Positions 18,951 through 28,366 of a stretch of DNA of 64,000 bases are shown here, in pieces. The notes below the pieces were generated by a model. The model searched no databases and had not been told where the DNA came from. It was given only the letters and a program-made list of their open reading frames with translations. A program made the position numbers and the translations under genes. Numbering within the stretch: position 1 is the stretch's first letter; every line of letters begins with the position of its first letter. The DNA comes from Streptomyces cellulosae (GTDB lineage: Bacteria; Actinomycetota; Actinomycetes; Streptomycetales; Streptomycetaceae). Location of the stretch: positions 62,001 to 126,000 of the forward strand of contig NZ_JOEV01000031.1 of NCBI RefSeq assembly GCF_000721105.1, read 5' to 3'.

Positions 18951-20131
18951 AGATAGACCTCACGGACACCACGGCCAGCAAGATCAACAAGGCGCTGGTG
19001 CAGGGCCGCCGGGCCATCGGCACACCGGCCGTCGGCATGGTGCTCACGCTGGTCATCGTCACGGACGAGGAGAACGCGTACGACGCCCTGAAGGCCGCCA
19101 ACGACGCCTCGCACGAGCACCCCTCGCGCACGCTCGTGGTCGTCAAGCGCGTCTCGCGTTCGCCCCGCGACCGTACGCAGTCCCGGCTGGACGCCGAGGT
19201 ACGGGTCGGCGCGGACGCCGGCACCGGCGAGACGGTCGTCCTGCGGCTGTACGGCGATGTCGTCAGCCACGCCCAGTCGGTCGTCCTGCCGCTGCTGCTG
19301 CCGGACGCCCCGGTGGTGGTCTGGTGGCCGGTCAACGCGCCGCTCGACCCGGCGAAGGACCCGCTGGGCGCCCTGGCTCAGCGCCGGGTCACCGACACCT
19401 ACGCCTCCGAGCAGCCGGTACGGGAGCTCGGTGCCCGCGCCGACGCCTACACCCCCGGCGACACCGACCTGTCCTGGACCCGGATCACGCCCTGGCGTTC
19501 GATGCTGGCGGCGGCTCTGGACCAGGTCACCTGCGAGGTCGAGACCGTCGAGGTGGAGGGCGAGGAGTTCAACCCGAGCTGCGAGCTGCTGGCCATGTGG
19601 CTCGCGGACCGGCTGGACGTCCCGGTGAAGCGTTCGCTGTCGTCGGGGCCCGGCCTGACCGCGGTCCGGATGAACACCGACGGCGGCCCGATCGTCCTCG
19701 ACCGCGCCGACGGTGCTCTCGCCACGCTCTCCATCCAGGGCCAGCCGGACCGTGCGGTGGCGCTCAAGCGCCGCGACACGGCCGAGCTGATCGCGGAGGA
19801 GCTGCGACGGCTGGACCCGGACGACACGTACGCGTCCGCGCTGCGGTTCGGGGTGGAGCGGCTGAACACCTCGAACGGGACGCATGGGCAGCACGGGGCG
19901 CACGGGTCGCACGGCAAGGCTGCCGAGACGCCCGAACCGGAGCCGGCCGCTCAGGCGGCGGACACCCCCGCGGAGGGACCGGTGGCCAAAGGAGCCGAAG
20001 GAGCCGACGGACCCGAAGGAGCCAAAGGAGAAGGCGCCGACGCGATCCCTACTCCCCTTGAAGCGGCTGCGAAAGCACCCGCGAAGGAAGCGGCGGCACA
20101 GGCCCCGGTGAGGAAGGCGGCGGCGAAGTGA
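18947..20131 (+). CDS. opcA: OpcA, glucose-6-phosphate dehydrogenase assembly protein
   Basis: 394 aa. OpcA family throughout residues 1-~310, including 'VVVWWPVNAPLDPAKDPLGALAQRRVTDTY' and 'DLSWTRITPWRSMLAAALDQ'. OpcA is needed for active Zwf multimers in cyanobacteria and actinobacteria. The final ~80 residues are an unusual low-complexity tail: His/Gly repeats (GQHGAHGSHG), then Glu/Pro/Ala, then a Gly-x-x pattern rich in Ala and Glu, then an Ala/Lys end. Coupled to zwf and pgl by four-base overlaps. Confidence 0.95.
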   Translation: MKIDLTDTTASKINKALVQGRRAIGTPAVGMVLTLVIVTDEENAYDALKAANDASHEHPSRTLVVVKRVSRSPRDRTQSRLDAEVRVGADAGTGETVVLRLYGDVVSHAQSVVLPLLLPDAPVVVWWPVNAPLDPAKDPLGALAQRRVTDTYASEQPVRELGARADAYTPGDTDLSWTRITPWRSMLAAALDQVTCEVETVEVEGEEFNPSCELLAMWLADRLDVPVKRSLSSGPGLTAVRMNTDGGPIVLDRADGALATLSIQGQPDRAVALKRRDTAELIAEELRRLDPDDTYASALRFGVERLNTSNGTHGQHGAHGSHGKAAETPEPEPAAQAADTPAEGPVAKGAEGADGPEGAKGEGADAIPTPLEAAAKAPAKEAAAQAPVRKAAAK

Positions 20132-20910
20132 GCACACCGCAGCTGGTCGTGCACCACGACAAGGAGCTGATGGCGCAGGCCGCCGCGGCCCGCCTGATCA
20201 CGAAGATCGTGGACGCGCAGGCCTCGCGCGGTGCGGCGTCCGTGGTCCTCACGGGCGGCCGCAACGGCAACGGCCTGCTCGCCGCCCTGGCCGCCGCACC
20301 GGCCCGGGACGCCATCGACTGGGGCCGCCTCGACCTGTGGTGGGGCGACGAACGGTTCCTCCCGGAGGGCGACCCGGACCGCAATGTCACGCAGGCCCGC
20401 GAGGCCCTGCTGGACTCGGTGCCGCTGGACCCGAAGCGCGTGCACGCCATGCCCGCGTCGGACGGCCCGTACGGCGCCGACGCGGACGCCGCGGCAGCGG
20501 GGTACGCCGAGGAGCTGGCCCGTGCGGCGGGCCCGGAGAACCACGGTGCCGTCCCGACCTTCGACGTCCTGATGCTGGGCGTGGGCCCGGACACCCATGT
20601 GGCGTCCCTGTTCCCCGAGCTCCCGGCCGTCCGGGAGACCGAGCGCACGGTCGTCGGCGTCCACGGTGCCCCGAAGCCCCCGCCGACCCGTGTCACCCTC
20701 ACCCTCCCGGCGATCCGCGCGGCCCGCGAGGTCTGGCTCCTGGCAGCGGGCGAGGACAAGGCCGAGGCCGTGGCGATCGGCCTCTCGGGCGCGGGCGAGA
20801 TCCAGGCCCCGGTGGCGGGTGCGCAGGGCAGGCAGCGCACCCTGTGGCTGCTGGACTCCGCGGCGGCCTCACAGCTGCCGCGGTCGCTGTATCCGCCGGC
20901 GTCGTCGTGA
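20128..20910 (+). CDS. pgl: 6-Phosphogluconolactonase
   Basis: 260 aa, DevB/SOL family. 'LDLWWGDERFLPEGDPDRN' and 'VLMLGVGPDTHVASLFP' are the hallmark motifs. Hydrolyses 6-phosphogluconolactone, product of Zwf. GTG 20128 overlaps the opcA stop, completing the operon. Convergent with pgi. Confidence 0.95.
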   Translation: MSTPQLVVHHDKELMAQAAAARLITKIVDAQASRGAASVVLTGGRNGNGLLAALAAAPARDAIDWGRLDLWWGDERFLPEGDPDRNVTQAREALLDSVPLDPKRVHAMPASDGPYGADADAAAAGYAEELARAAGPENHGAVPTFDVLMLGVGPDTHVASLFPELPAVRETERTVVGVHGAPKPPPTRVTLTLPAIRAAREVWLLAAGEDKAEAVAIGLSGAGEIQAPVAGAQGRQRTLWLLDSAAASQLPRSLYPPASS

Positions 20911-20914
20911 GCTG

Positions 20915-20948
20915 AGGGCGGCGGAGGCTTTCCCGCCCCCGCCGCCCT
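20915..20948. terminator. Hairpin between pgl and pgi
   Basis: A perfect 10-bp stem (20915-20924 with 20939-20948) and 14-base loop, five bases after the pgl stop. Probably terminates the tkt operon and possibly the convergent pgi transcript. Confidence 0.6.
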
Positions 20949-21021
20949 GGCGCTCCCCCTCCGCCGTGAGCCGGGGACCTGCTTCACCGAACACCAGCGG
21001 CGCCGCCCCAGCGTCTCTCAC

Positions 21022-22576
21022 TCACTGCCGGCCGCGCAGCTCCCGGTACGTGCTGACCAGGGCCTTGGTGGAGGCGTCCAGGCCGGGTACCTCCGCGCCC
21101 TCCGTCAGAGCGGGTTCCACACGCCTGGCGAGGACCTTGCCGAGTTCGACGCCCCACTGGTCGAACGAGTCGATGTTCCAGATCGCGCCCTGCACGAACA
21201 CCTTGTGCTCGTAGAGGGCGATGAGCTGGCCGAGCACCGACGGGGTCAGCTCGCGCGCGAGGATGGTGGTCGTGGGGTGGTTGCCCTTGAACGTCTTGTG
21301 GGGCACCAGCTCCTCGGGCACCCCCTCCGCGCGCACCTCTTCGGGCGTCTTGCCGAAGGCCAGCGCCTGGGTCTGGGCGAAGAAGTTGGCCATCAACAGG
21401 TCGTGCTGCGCCTTGAGTTCGTCGCTCAGCTCGTCGACCGGGCGGGCGAAACCGATGAAGTCCGCCGGAATCAGCTTGGTGCCCTGGTGGATGAGTTGGT
21501 AGTAGGCGTGCTGCCCGTTGGTGCCGGGCGTGCCCCACACCACCGGCCCGGTCTGCCAGTCGACGCTCTCGCCGTCACGGTCCACCGACTTGCCGTTGGA
21601 CTCCATGTCCAGCTGCTGCAGGTACGCGGTGAACTTCGACAGGTAGTGGCTGTACGGCAGCACGGCGTGCACCCAACAGGCCCAGCAGCAACGGCACGTT
21701 GGCCTCGGCGGGCGCCGTGCGGAAGTGCTCGTCGACGATCCGGAAACCGTCGAGCATCTCCCGGAAACGGTCCGGGCCGATGGCGATCATCAGGGACAGA
21801 CCGATCGCCGAGTCGTCCTTCTCGGAGTTGGTCGACAGCGCCACGAAGTGCCGTGCGACCGCGTCCTGCCCTGCCTTCAGCTCGGTGAGCAGCCACGCGC
21901 GGGCCGAGGTCGCGTTGGTGATCGTCTCGATCGTGGTGAAGGTCTTGGAAGCGATGACGAACAGCGTCTCGGCCGCGTCCAGGTCGCGGGTGGCCTCGTG
22001 CAGGTCGGCCCCGTCCACGTTCGACACGAAGCGGACCGTGAGATCGCGGTCGGTGTATGCGCGCAGCACCTCGTAGGCCATCGCCGGGCCCAGGTCCGAG
22101 CCGCCGATACCGATGTTGACCACGTTCTTGATGCGCTTGCCGGTGTGGCCGGTCCAGGCGCCGGAGCGGACGCGCTCGGCGAAGCCGGCCATCTTGTCGA
22201 GGACGGCGTGCACCGCCGGCACGACGTTCTCTCCGTCGACCTCGACCACCGCGTCACGCGGGGCGCGCAGCGCGGTGTGCAGCACGGCCCGGTTCTCGGT
22301 CGTGTTGATCTTCTCGCCGCGGAACATGGCGTCCCGCAGGCCGAAGACGTCGGTGGCGGCGGCCAGCTCGCGCAGCAGCCGCAGCGTCTCGTCGGTCACG
22401 AGGTGCTTGGAGTGGTCGACGTACAGGTCGCCGACCCGCAGGGTGTGTCCGCTGCCGCGGCCGGGGTCGGCGGCGAACAGCTCACGCAGCCGCACCTCCC
22501 CGAGATCGTCGCGGTGCTTCGCCAGAGCGGTCCACTCGGGCGTCCGGTTGAGCCTCTTACGGCCGTCTGCGTTCAT
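21022..22576 (-). pseudogene. pgi: Glucose-6-phosphate isomerase, broken by two internal deletions
   Basis: Reading from ATG 22576 gives a normal PGI N-terminus ('[16 protein letters not shown]', '[13 protein letters not shown]') up to residue ~253. There ~24 residues that hold the invariant 'FWDWVGGRYS' block are missing in frame (junction near 21815-21818). After residue 302 ('LLLGLLG', near 21672) the reading frame shifts and the conserved 'IWYNNFF' segment is absent. The rest of the protein continues in another frame to 21022 with the C-terminal signature '[15 protein letters not shown]' intact. Summed length is ~518 aa against ~550 in intact homologues. Either a recent pseudogene or an assembly error. 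Many Streptomyces have a second pgi, which could explain tolerance. Confidence 0.9.
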
Positions 22577-22645
22577 GTCCGGAGTTCAGCCTTCTTTCGT
22601 ACGTCTGCCTGTACCGCTGTCCCGCCGCCGTCCCAACCTAGTTGA

Positions 22646-23914
22646 TCAGCGCGGGGCGGAAGCTGTCGTGGCGTCGTCGTCGGGGGCGACCACAGATACG
22701 TTCACCGTGAGCGCGGGTATCAGCGAGGCGACGGACAGGACGAAGAAGGCGGCTGCGAACAGGGCCGGGGTGTTCAGCCCCCAGGCGGTGGCCACCGCAC
22801 CGCCGAGCAGCGCCCCGAGAGGGGCTCCGGCGACCGCCAGGGTGCGGAAGGCCGCGCTGACCCGGCCCAGCATCTCCGCGGGGGCGCGCTCCTGCATCAG
22901 CGTTCTGGTGTTGACGTTCCACACCATGCCCATGAACCCGAAGACGGCCATGGCACCGGCCAGCGTGACCAGGCTGCGCACCGACCCCATCACCACCAGC
23001 GCGCCGATCTGCACCGTCCCGGCGAGCAGCACCGCGCGCACCCGCCCGAGCCGGGCCACGAGCCGGCCGCTCGCCGCTCCCCCGGTCAGCCCGCCGACCG
23101 TGTACGCCGTCAGGGCTGCCGCGTATCCCGCCGTACCGGCGCCCAGCCAGCCGGTCACCAGGAGCACCAGGCCGGCGATGAGGGCGCCCACGCCGACGTT
23201 GCACAGCGCGGTGGCGGCGCACAGCCCGCGCAGGGCCCTGTCCCGTCCCAGGACGCGCAGTCCCTCGGCGATCTCGCGGCGCAGGGTGCTGCCGGCCGGT
23301 CTCGGTTTCCGCTCGGGCAGGGTGGTGCGCAGTGAGGCGACCAGGGCGGCGGCGACCAGGAAGGTGACCGCGTCCGCCGCGAAGGGCAGGGCGGCGCCGC
23401 CCCACAGCAGCACCGGCACCAGAGGCGCGCCCAGCAGGCCACCCGCGATCTGCTGGCCGGTCATGAGCCGCGCGTTCGCACTGCCCAGCGCCCTGCGGTG
23501 CACCAGGGTGGGCAGCAGGGCGGTGGAGGCGTTGTCGAAGAGGGTCTGCAGGGTGGTCAGGGCGAAGGCCAGCGCGATCAGCAGGCCGATCGAGGCGTGT
23601 CCGAGGGCGACGGCCACCGCGAAACAGGCGACCAGCAGCCCTCGTACCCCGTCCACCGCTCCCATCGCGCGCCGCTGGTCCACGCGGTCAGCGACGGCGC
23701 CGCCGAGCAGCCCGAAGACGAGCCAGGGCAGATAGCCGCAGGCGGTGACCGCGGCGACCAGCAGGGGCCGGTCCGTCAGTGTCGCGGCGAGCAGGGGCAG
23801 TGCGGAGTTCCGCAGCGCGTCACCGAGGCTGGAGAGCACGGCGGCGCTCCACAGCCGCCCGAATCCCCCATGCCACGCCGGCGCACGCCCGTCCACCGCG
23901 TCGACTGTCGCCAC
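22646..23914 (-). CDS. MFS transporter, MDR-exporter-like, with damage-type promoter
   Basis: 422 aa, about 12 membrane helices. The MFS loop 2-3 motif is visible as 'GAVADRVDQRRAMG', and the general layout ('WSAAVLSSLGDALRNSALPLLA', 'LFDNASTALLPTLV') matches the enterobactin/macrolide-exporter-like MFS_3 group. Export of a toxic compound is plausible, substrate unknown. GTG 23914 follows a GAGGGGGAG ribosome site. A PafBC-type promoter lies 32 bases upstream, predicting DNA-damage induction. Single gene, downstream of nothing on this strand except rbpA, from which a terminator separates it. Confidence 0.88.
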   Translation of the reverse strand: MATVDAVDGRAPAWHGGFGRLWSAAVLSSLGDALRNSALPLLAATLTDRPLLVAAVTACGYLPWLVFGLLGGAVADRVDQRRAMGAVDGVRGLLVACFAVAVALGHASIGLLIALAFALTTLQTLFDNASTALLPTLVHRRALGSANARLMTGQQIAGGLLGAPLVPVLLWGGAALPFAADAVTFLVAAALVASLRTTLPERKPRPAGSTLRREIAEGLRVLGRDRALRGLCAATALCNVGVGALIAGLVLLVTGWLGAGTAGYAAALTAYTVGGLTGGAASGRLVARLGRVRAVLLAGTVQIGALVVMGSVRSLVTLAGAMAVFGFMGMVWNVNTRTLMQERAPAEMLGRVSAAFRTLAVAGAPLGALLGGAVATAWGLNTPALFAAAFFVLSVASLIPALTVNVSVVAPDDDATTASAPR

Positions 23915-23945
23915 AACTCCCCCTCACGGTTCGCCCGATGCACAA

Positions 23946-23968
23946 ACCGTAGAGGGCACCACTGACAA
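23946..23968 (-). promoter_or_regulatory. PafBC-type DNA-damage promoter of the MFS gene
   Basis: On the minus strand: TTGTCAGTGGT, six bases, TACGGT. This fits the RecA-independent damage promoter consensus (TTGTCAGTGGC-N6-TAGggT). The start codon is 32 bases further on, leaving room for a short leader with ribosome site. Confidence 0.8.
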
Positions 23969-24007
23969 TCGGTCCGCGGCCGGACGGCCGCCGGGTACGA
24001 AACAGCC

Positions 24008-24038
24008 CCGGCCGGGCATCCCTCGGATACCCGGCCGG
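24008..24038. terminator. Hairpin terminator downstream of the RbpA-family gene
   Basis: A 14-bp stem with one mismatch (24008-24021 with 24025-24038), 3-base loop, 10 bases past the stop at 24049. Isolates the MFS promoter from upstream transcription. Confidence 0.7.
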
Positions 24039-24048
24039 CTCTCAATCC

Positions 24049-24384
24049 CTAGATTTCGCCCCGCAGTTTGGCGAGCGCCTCGGCGAGGATCGCCTCGCCG
24101 TCCGCGTCGCTGCGCCGCTCCCGCACGTAGGCGAGGTGCGTCTTGTAGGGCTCGGTGCGCGGCGGGTCCGGGGGGTTGTCCCGGTCCTGGCCTGCTGGAA
24201 AGCCGCAGCGCGGGCAGTCCCAGGTTTCGGGGACCTGCGCGTCGCTGGCGAAGCTGGGCACCGTTTCGTGCCCGTTGGAGCACCAGAAGGAGATGCGCAG
24301 CCGGGGCGCGGACTCGCCCCGCTCGGCCTCGCCCATCGGCCCCGCCCCGACCCGGCTTCCTCGGATCGCGTTGCCACTTGCCAC
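24049..24384 (-). CDS. rbpA: RbpA-family RNA polymerase-binding protein
   Basis: 111 aa. N-terminal 'GNAIRGSRVGAGPMGEAERG', a zinc-ribbon-like middle ('FWCSNGHETV' and 'WDCPRCGFPAG') and the C-terminal sigma-contact region 'EPYKTHLAYVRERRSDADGEAILAEALAKLRG' match the RbpA family, which stabilises sigmaA/HrdB holoenzyme and open complexes. Streptomyces has more than one RbpA-like protein, and this copy differs from the classical one, so it may be the paralogue. GTG 24384 follows an AGGGAG ribosome site; an upstream ATG (24438) would add 18 unlikely residues. Confidence 0.85.
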   Translation of the reverse strand: MASGNAIRGSRVGAGPMGEAERGESAPRLRISFWCSNGHETVPSFASDAQVPETWDCPRCGFPAGQDRDNPPDPPRTEPYKTHLAYVRERRSDADGEAILAEALAKLRGEI

Positions 24385-24450
24385 GGTCGTAACTCCCTGC
24401 GTGATGGTGCCGCAAAGCGAGTCGGCGTTTCGCTTCACTGCGAGCGCCTC

Positions 24451-24479
24451 AGTCTACGTAAGGCCCAACGCGCGTCCAG
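24451..24479 (-). promoter_or_regulatory. Candidate HrdB-type promoter for the RbpA-family gene
   Basis: Minus-strand CTGGAC (-35), 17 bases, TAGACT (-10), ending 67 bases before the GTG start. Spacing is ideal; -35 fit is moderate. Confidence 0.45.
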
Positions 24480-24597
24480 TGGTTGGAGTTACCACCCCCA
24501 TACACAGACGCAAGCCCCATGATAGGCCGCGCTCAGCTGCGCGTACCGAACATGGGGCGTTACGTGCGGAATGGACGTGCCGCGTGTGCGACGCTGA

Positions 24598-24834
24598 TCA
24601 GTTGTTCACCTTCATCAGGATGCCGAGCACCACGATGCACGCGAACCACAGCAGACCGACCACGACGGTGATGCGGTCCAGGTTGCGCTCGGCGACCGAG
24701 GAGCCACCGACGGACGACTGCATGCCGCCACCGAACATGTCGGAGAGGCCGCCGCCCTTGCCCTTGTGCATCAGCACCAGCAGCATCATCAGCAGGCTGA
24801 AGACGATCAGGGCGATCGAGAACCCCATAACCAC
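24598..24834 (-). CDS. secG: SecG preprotein translocase subunit
   Basis: 78 aa, two membrane helices (residues ~3-22 and ~56-76) with the conserved 'LMHKGKGGGLSDMFGGG' loop between them. Accessory component of SecYEG. GTG 24834 sits 11 bases after GGAAG; ATG 24828 two codons later is an alternative. Lies downstream of tpiA but separated by a terminator-like hairpin. Confidence 0.93.
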   Translation of the reverse strand: MVMGFSIALIVFSLLMMLLVLMHKGKGGGLSDMFGGGMQSSVGGSSVAERNLDRITVVVGLLWFACIVVLGILMKVNN

Positions 24835-24866
24835 GGCTGGACCAACTTCCTCGGATTCTGATGGAC

Positions 24867-24899
24867 TGCGGGGTCCAGCGAAGACTGCTGGACCCCGCA
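24867..24899. terminator. Hairpin between tpiA and secG
   Basis: A perfect 13-bp stem (24867-24879 with 24887-24899), 7-base loop, 31 bases past the tpiA stop. Terminates or attenuates pgk-tpiA transcription ahead of secG. Confidence 0.7.
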
Positions 24900-24929
24900 A
24901 GAGTACGACGTATCGCCGCTACCGCATAC

Positions 24930-25721
24930 TCACTGGTCGCGGAACCGCACGATCTTGACGAACTCGTCGGCGTCCAGCGACGCGCCGCCGACCAGGGCGC
25001 CGTCGATGTCGGCCTTCGCCATGATCTCGGCGACGTTGCCGGCCTTCACGGAGCCGCCGTACTGGATGCGCACCTGGTCGGCCAGCTCCTGCGTGTAGAG
25101 CTCGGCGACCTTGCCGCGGATGGCCGCGCAGACCTCCTGGGCGTCGTCGGCGCCGCAGACCTTGCCGGTGCCGATGGCCCACACGGGCTCGTAGGCGATC
25201 ACGATCGACTCGGCCTGCTCGGCCGGGAGATCCTTCAGACCGCCCTCGACCTGGGCGAGGGTGTGGGTGACGTGGTTGCCCGCCTCGCGGACGTCCAGCT
25301 CCTCCCCGACGCACAGGATCGGGGTCAGGCCGTGCTTGTAGGCGACCTTGACCTTGGCGTTGATCAGCTCGTCGGTCTCGTTGTGGTACTGCCGACGCTC
25401 GGAGTGGCCGATCGCCACGTACGTGCACTTCAGCTTGGCCAGCATCGAACCGGAGATCTCGCCGGTGTAGGCGCCGCCGTCATGCGCCGAGATGTCCTGG
25501 GCGCCGTACTTGATCTTGAGCTTGTCGCCGTCGACCAGGGTCTGCACGGAGCGCAGGTCGGTGAAGGGCGGCAGGACGGCGACCTCCACGGCGTCGTAGT
25601 CCTTGTCGGCGAGCGCGAAGGCGAGCTTCTGGACGTGGGCGATGGCCTCGAGGTGGTTGAGGTTCATCTTCCAGTTGCCCGCCATCAGCGGCGTGCGCCC
25701 CGAAGAGGTGGATGGAGCCAT
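24930..25721 (-). CDS. tpiA: Triosephosphate isomerase
   Basis: 263 aa. N-terminal '[11 protein letters not shown]' (catalytic Lys), '[13 protein letters not shown]' (catalytic His) and '[13 protein letters not shown]' (catalytic Glu and flexible loop) are all present. ATG 25721 lies five bases after the pgk stop, so the two are co-transcribed. Confidence 0.97.
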   Translation of the reverse strand: MAPSTSSGRTPLMAGNWKMNLNHLEAIAHVQKLAFALADKDYDAVEVAVLPPFTDLRSVQTLVDGDKLKIKYGAQDISAHDGGAYTGEISGSMLAKLKCTYVAIGHSERRQYHNETDELINAKVKVAYKHGLTPILCVGEELDVREAGNHVTHTLAQVEGGLKDLPAEQAESIVIAYEPVWAIGTGKVCGADDAQEVCAAIRGKVAELYTQELADQVRIQYGGSVKAGNVAEIMAKADIDGALVGGASLDADEFVKIVRFRDQ

Positions 25722-25726
25722 TGAGG

Positions 25727-26938
25727 TCAGTCCTCCAGTGCGGCGAGGCCGGGGAGCGTCTTGCCCTCGAGGTATTCGAGGGAGGCGCCGCCACCGGTCG
25801 AGATGTGGCCGAATGCGTTCTCGTCGAAGCCCAGGATGCGGACGGCCGCGGCGGAGTCGCCGCCGCCGACGACCGTGAAGCCCGGGGAGTCGAGGAGGGC
25901 CTGGGCGACCGCCTTGGTGCCCTCGGCGTAGTCGGGGTGCTCGAAGACGCCCATGGGGCCGTTCCAGAAGACGGTGGCGGCGTCGGTGAGCTTCGAGGCG
26001 TACAGCTTGCGGGACTCCGGACCGATGTCCAGGCCCATCTGGTCGGCCGGGATCGCGTCCGCGGCGACGGCGGTGGGGTTCGCCGGCGCCTTGGTCTTCA
26101 GGTCGGGGAACTCGGGACCGACCAGCGCGTCGACGGGCAGCACCAGCTCAACGCCGGTCTTCTCGGCGCGCTCGACGTACTCCAGGACCGCCGGGATCTG
26201 GTCCTCCTGGAGGAGGGACTTGCCGATCTCGTAGCCCTTGGCCTTGAGGAACGTGTAGGCCATGCCGCCACCGATCAGGATGCGGTCGGCCTTGCCGAGC
26301 AGCTGGTCGATGACGGCGAGCTTGTCGGAGACCTTGGCGCCGCCGAGCGCGACCACGTAGGGGCGCTTGACGTCCTCGGTGAGCTTCTTCAGGACGGCGA
26401 CCTCGGTGGCGATGAGGTAGCCGGCGGCGTGCGGCAGACGGGCCGGGAGGTCGAACACGGAGGCGTGCTTGCGGTGGACCGCGCCGAAGCCGTCGCCCAC
26501 GTACAGGTCGACGAGTTCGGCGAGCTGGTCCGCGAAGGCGCCGCGCTCGGCGTCGTCCTTGCTGGTCTCGCCGGCGTTGAAGCGCAGGTTCTCGATGACG
26601 GCGACCTGGCCGTCGGCGAGGCCGGCGACCGTGGACCTGGCGGACTCGCCGACCGTGTCGGTCGCGAACGCCACGCCGGTACCGAGGAGTTCACCGAGGC
26701 GCGAGGCGGCCGGAGCGAGCGAGAAGGCCGGGTCCGGGGCCCCCTTGGGGCGACCCAGGTGCGAGGCGACGACCACCCGGGCGCCCGCGTCGGCGAGGGC
26801 CTTGACGGTGGGCAGCACGGCACGGATGCGGCCGTCGTCGGTGATGGTGCCGCTGTCCAGCGGCACGTTCAGGTCGGCGCGGACGAAGACCCGCTTGCCG
26901 GCCACGCCTTCGGCGAGAAGTTCGTCGATCGTCTTCAT
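25727..26938 (-). CDS. pgk: Phosphoglycerate kinase
   Basis: 403 aa. '[16 protein letters not shown]' (N-terminal signature), 'ASHLGRPKG', and the nucleotide loop '[10 protein letters not shown]' and 'GGGDSAAAV' near the C-terminus are intact. ATG 26938 has an AGGAG site 7-8 bases upstream; 37 more upstream residues are open but non-conserved. The gap-pgk spacer contains a strong terminator, so pgk-tpiA probably has its own promoter or receives read-through. Confidence 0.97.
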   Translation of the reverse strand: MKTIDELLAEGVAGKRVFVRADLNVPLDSGTITDDGRIRAVLPTVKALADAGARVVVASHLGRPKGAPDPAFSLAPAASRLGELLGTGVAFATDTVGESARSTVAGLADGQVAVIENLRFNAGETSKDDAERGAFADQLAELVDLYVGDGFGAVHRKHASVFDLPARLPHAAGYLIATEVAVLKKLTEDVKRPYVVALGGAKVSDKLAVIDQLLGKADRILIGGGMAYTFLKAKGYEIGKSLLQEDQIPAVLEYVERAEKTGVELVLPVDALVGPEFPDLKTKAPANPTAVAADAIPADQMGLDIGPESRKLYASKLTDAATVFWNGPMGVFEHPDYAEGTKAVAQALLDSPGFTVVGGGDSAAAVRILGFDENAFGHISTGGGASLEYLEGKTLPGLAALED

Positions 26939-27001
26939 GGAGGGAACTCCTGGAGAGGGCTCGTGATGCTCGTGATCCTGAGAGGGCTGATGTGTACGTG
27001 A

Positions 27002-27044
27002 GTCAGGGCTCGGGCAGCGCGTTGCGCGCCGCCCGAGCCCTGAC
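27002..27044. terminator. Strong hairpin between gap and pgk
   Basis: A 14-bp perfect outer stem (27002-27015 with 27031-27044), one mismatch, then four more pairs (27017-27020 with 27026-27029). 28 bases past the gap stop. Confidence 0.8.
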
Positions 27045-27071
27045 CTCACACCGAAGTGCCTGCTCTGTTGA

Positions 27072-28157
<1,086 letters not shown>

Positions 28158-28208
28158 CTACCTCCCTGTGGCTCGCGTGGTGACATCGAGATGCCTCATA
28201 CACGGCGA

Positions 28209-28244
28209 GGCGGCCCGTACCCGCCAGTAGGGGTACGGACCGCC
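28209..28244. terminator. Hairpin downstream of the carboxypeptidase gene
   Basis: A 14-bp stem with one internal mismatch (28209-28222 with 28231-28244) and 8-base loop, followed by a second small inverted repeat at ~28246-28261. The rest of the 28083-28366 interval holds the gap leader palindrome and presumably the gap promoter, which I cannot define. Confidence 0.65.
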
Positions 28245-28366
28245 CGGGCCCGGAGGCCCGATCACCCGATGTGGTTGCGAGGAGTCACGCCTGGTTGACC
28301 ACGGACGTCACCCTCCCCTCACAGTTCGCTCACTCGCCTTCGGTCACTCGTCGATCACCTCGTCGG

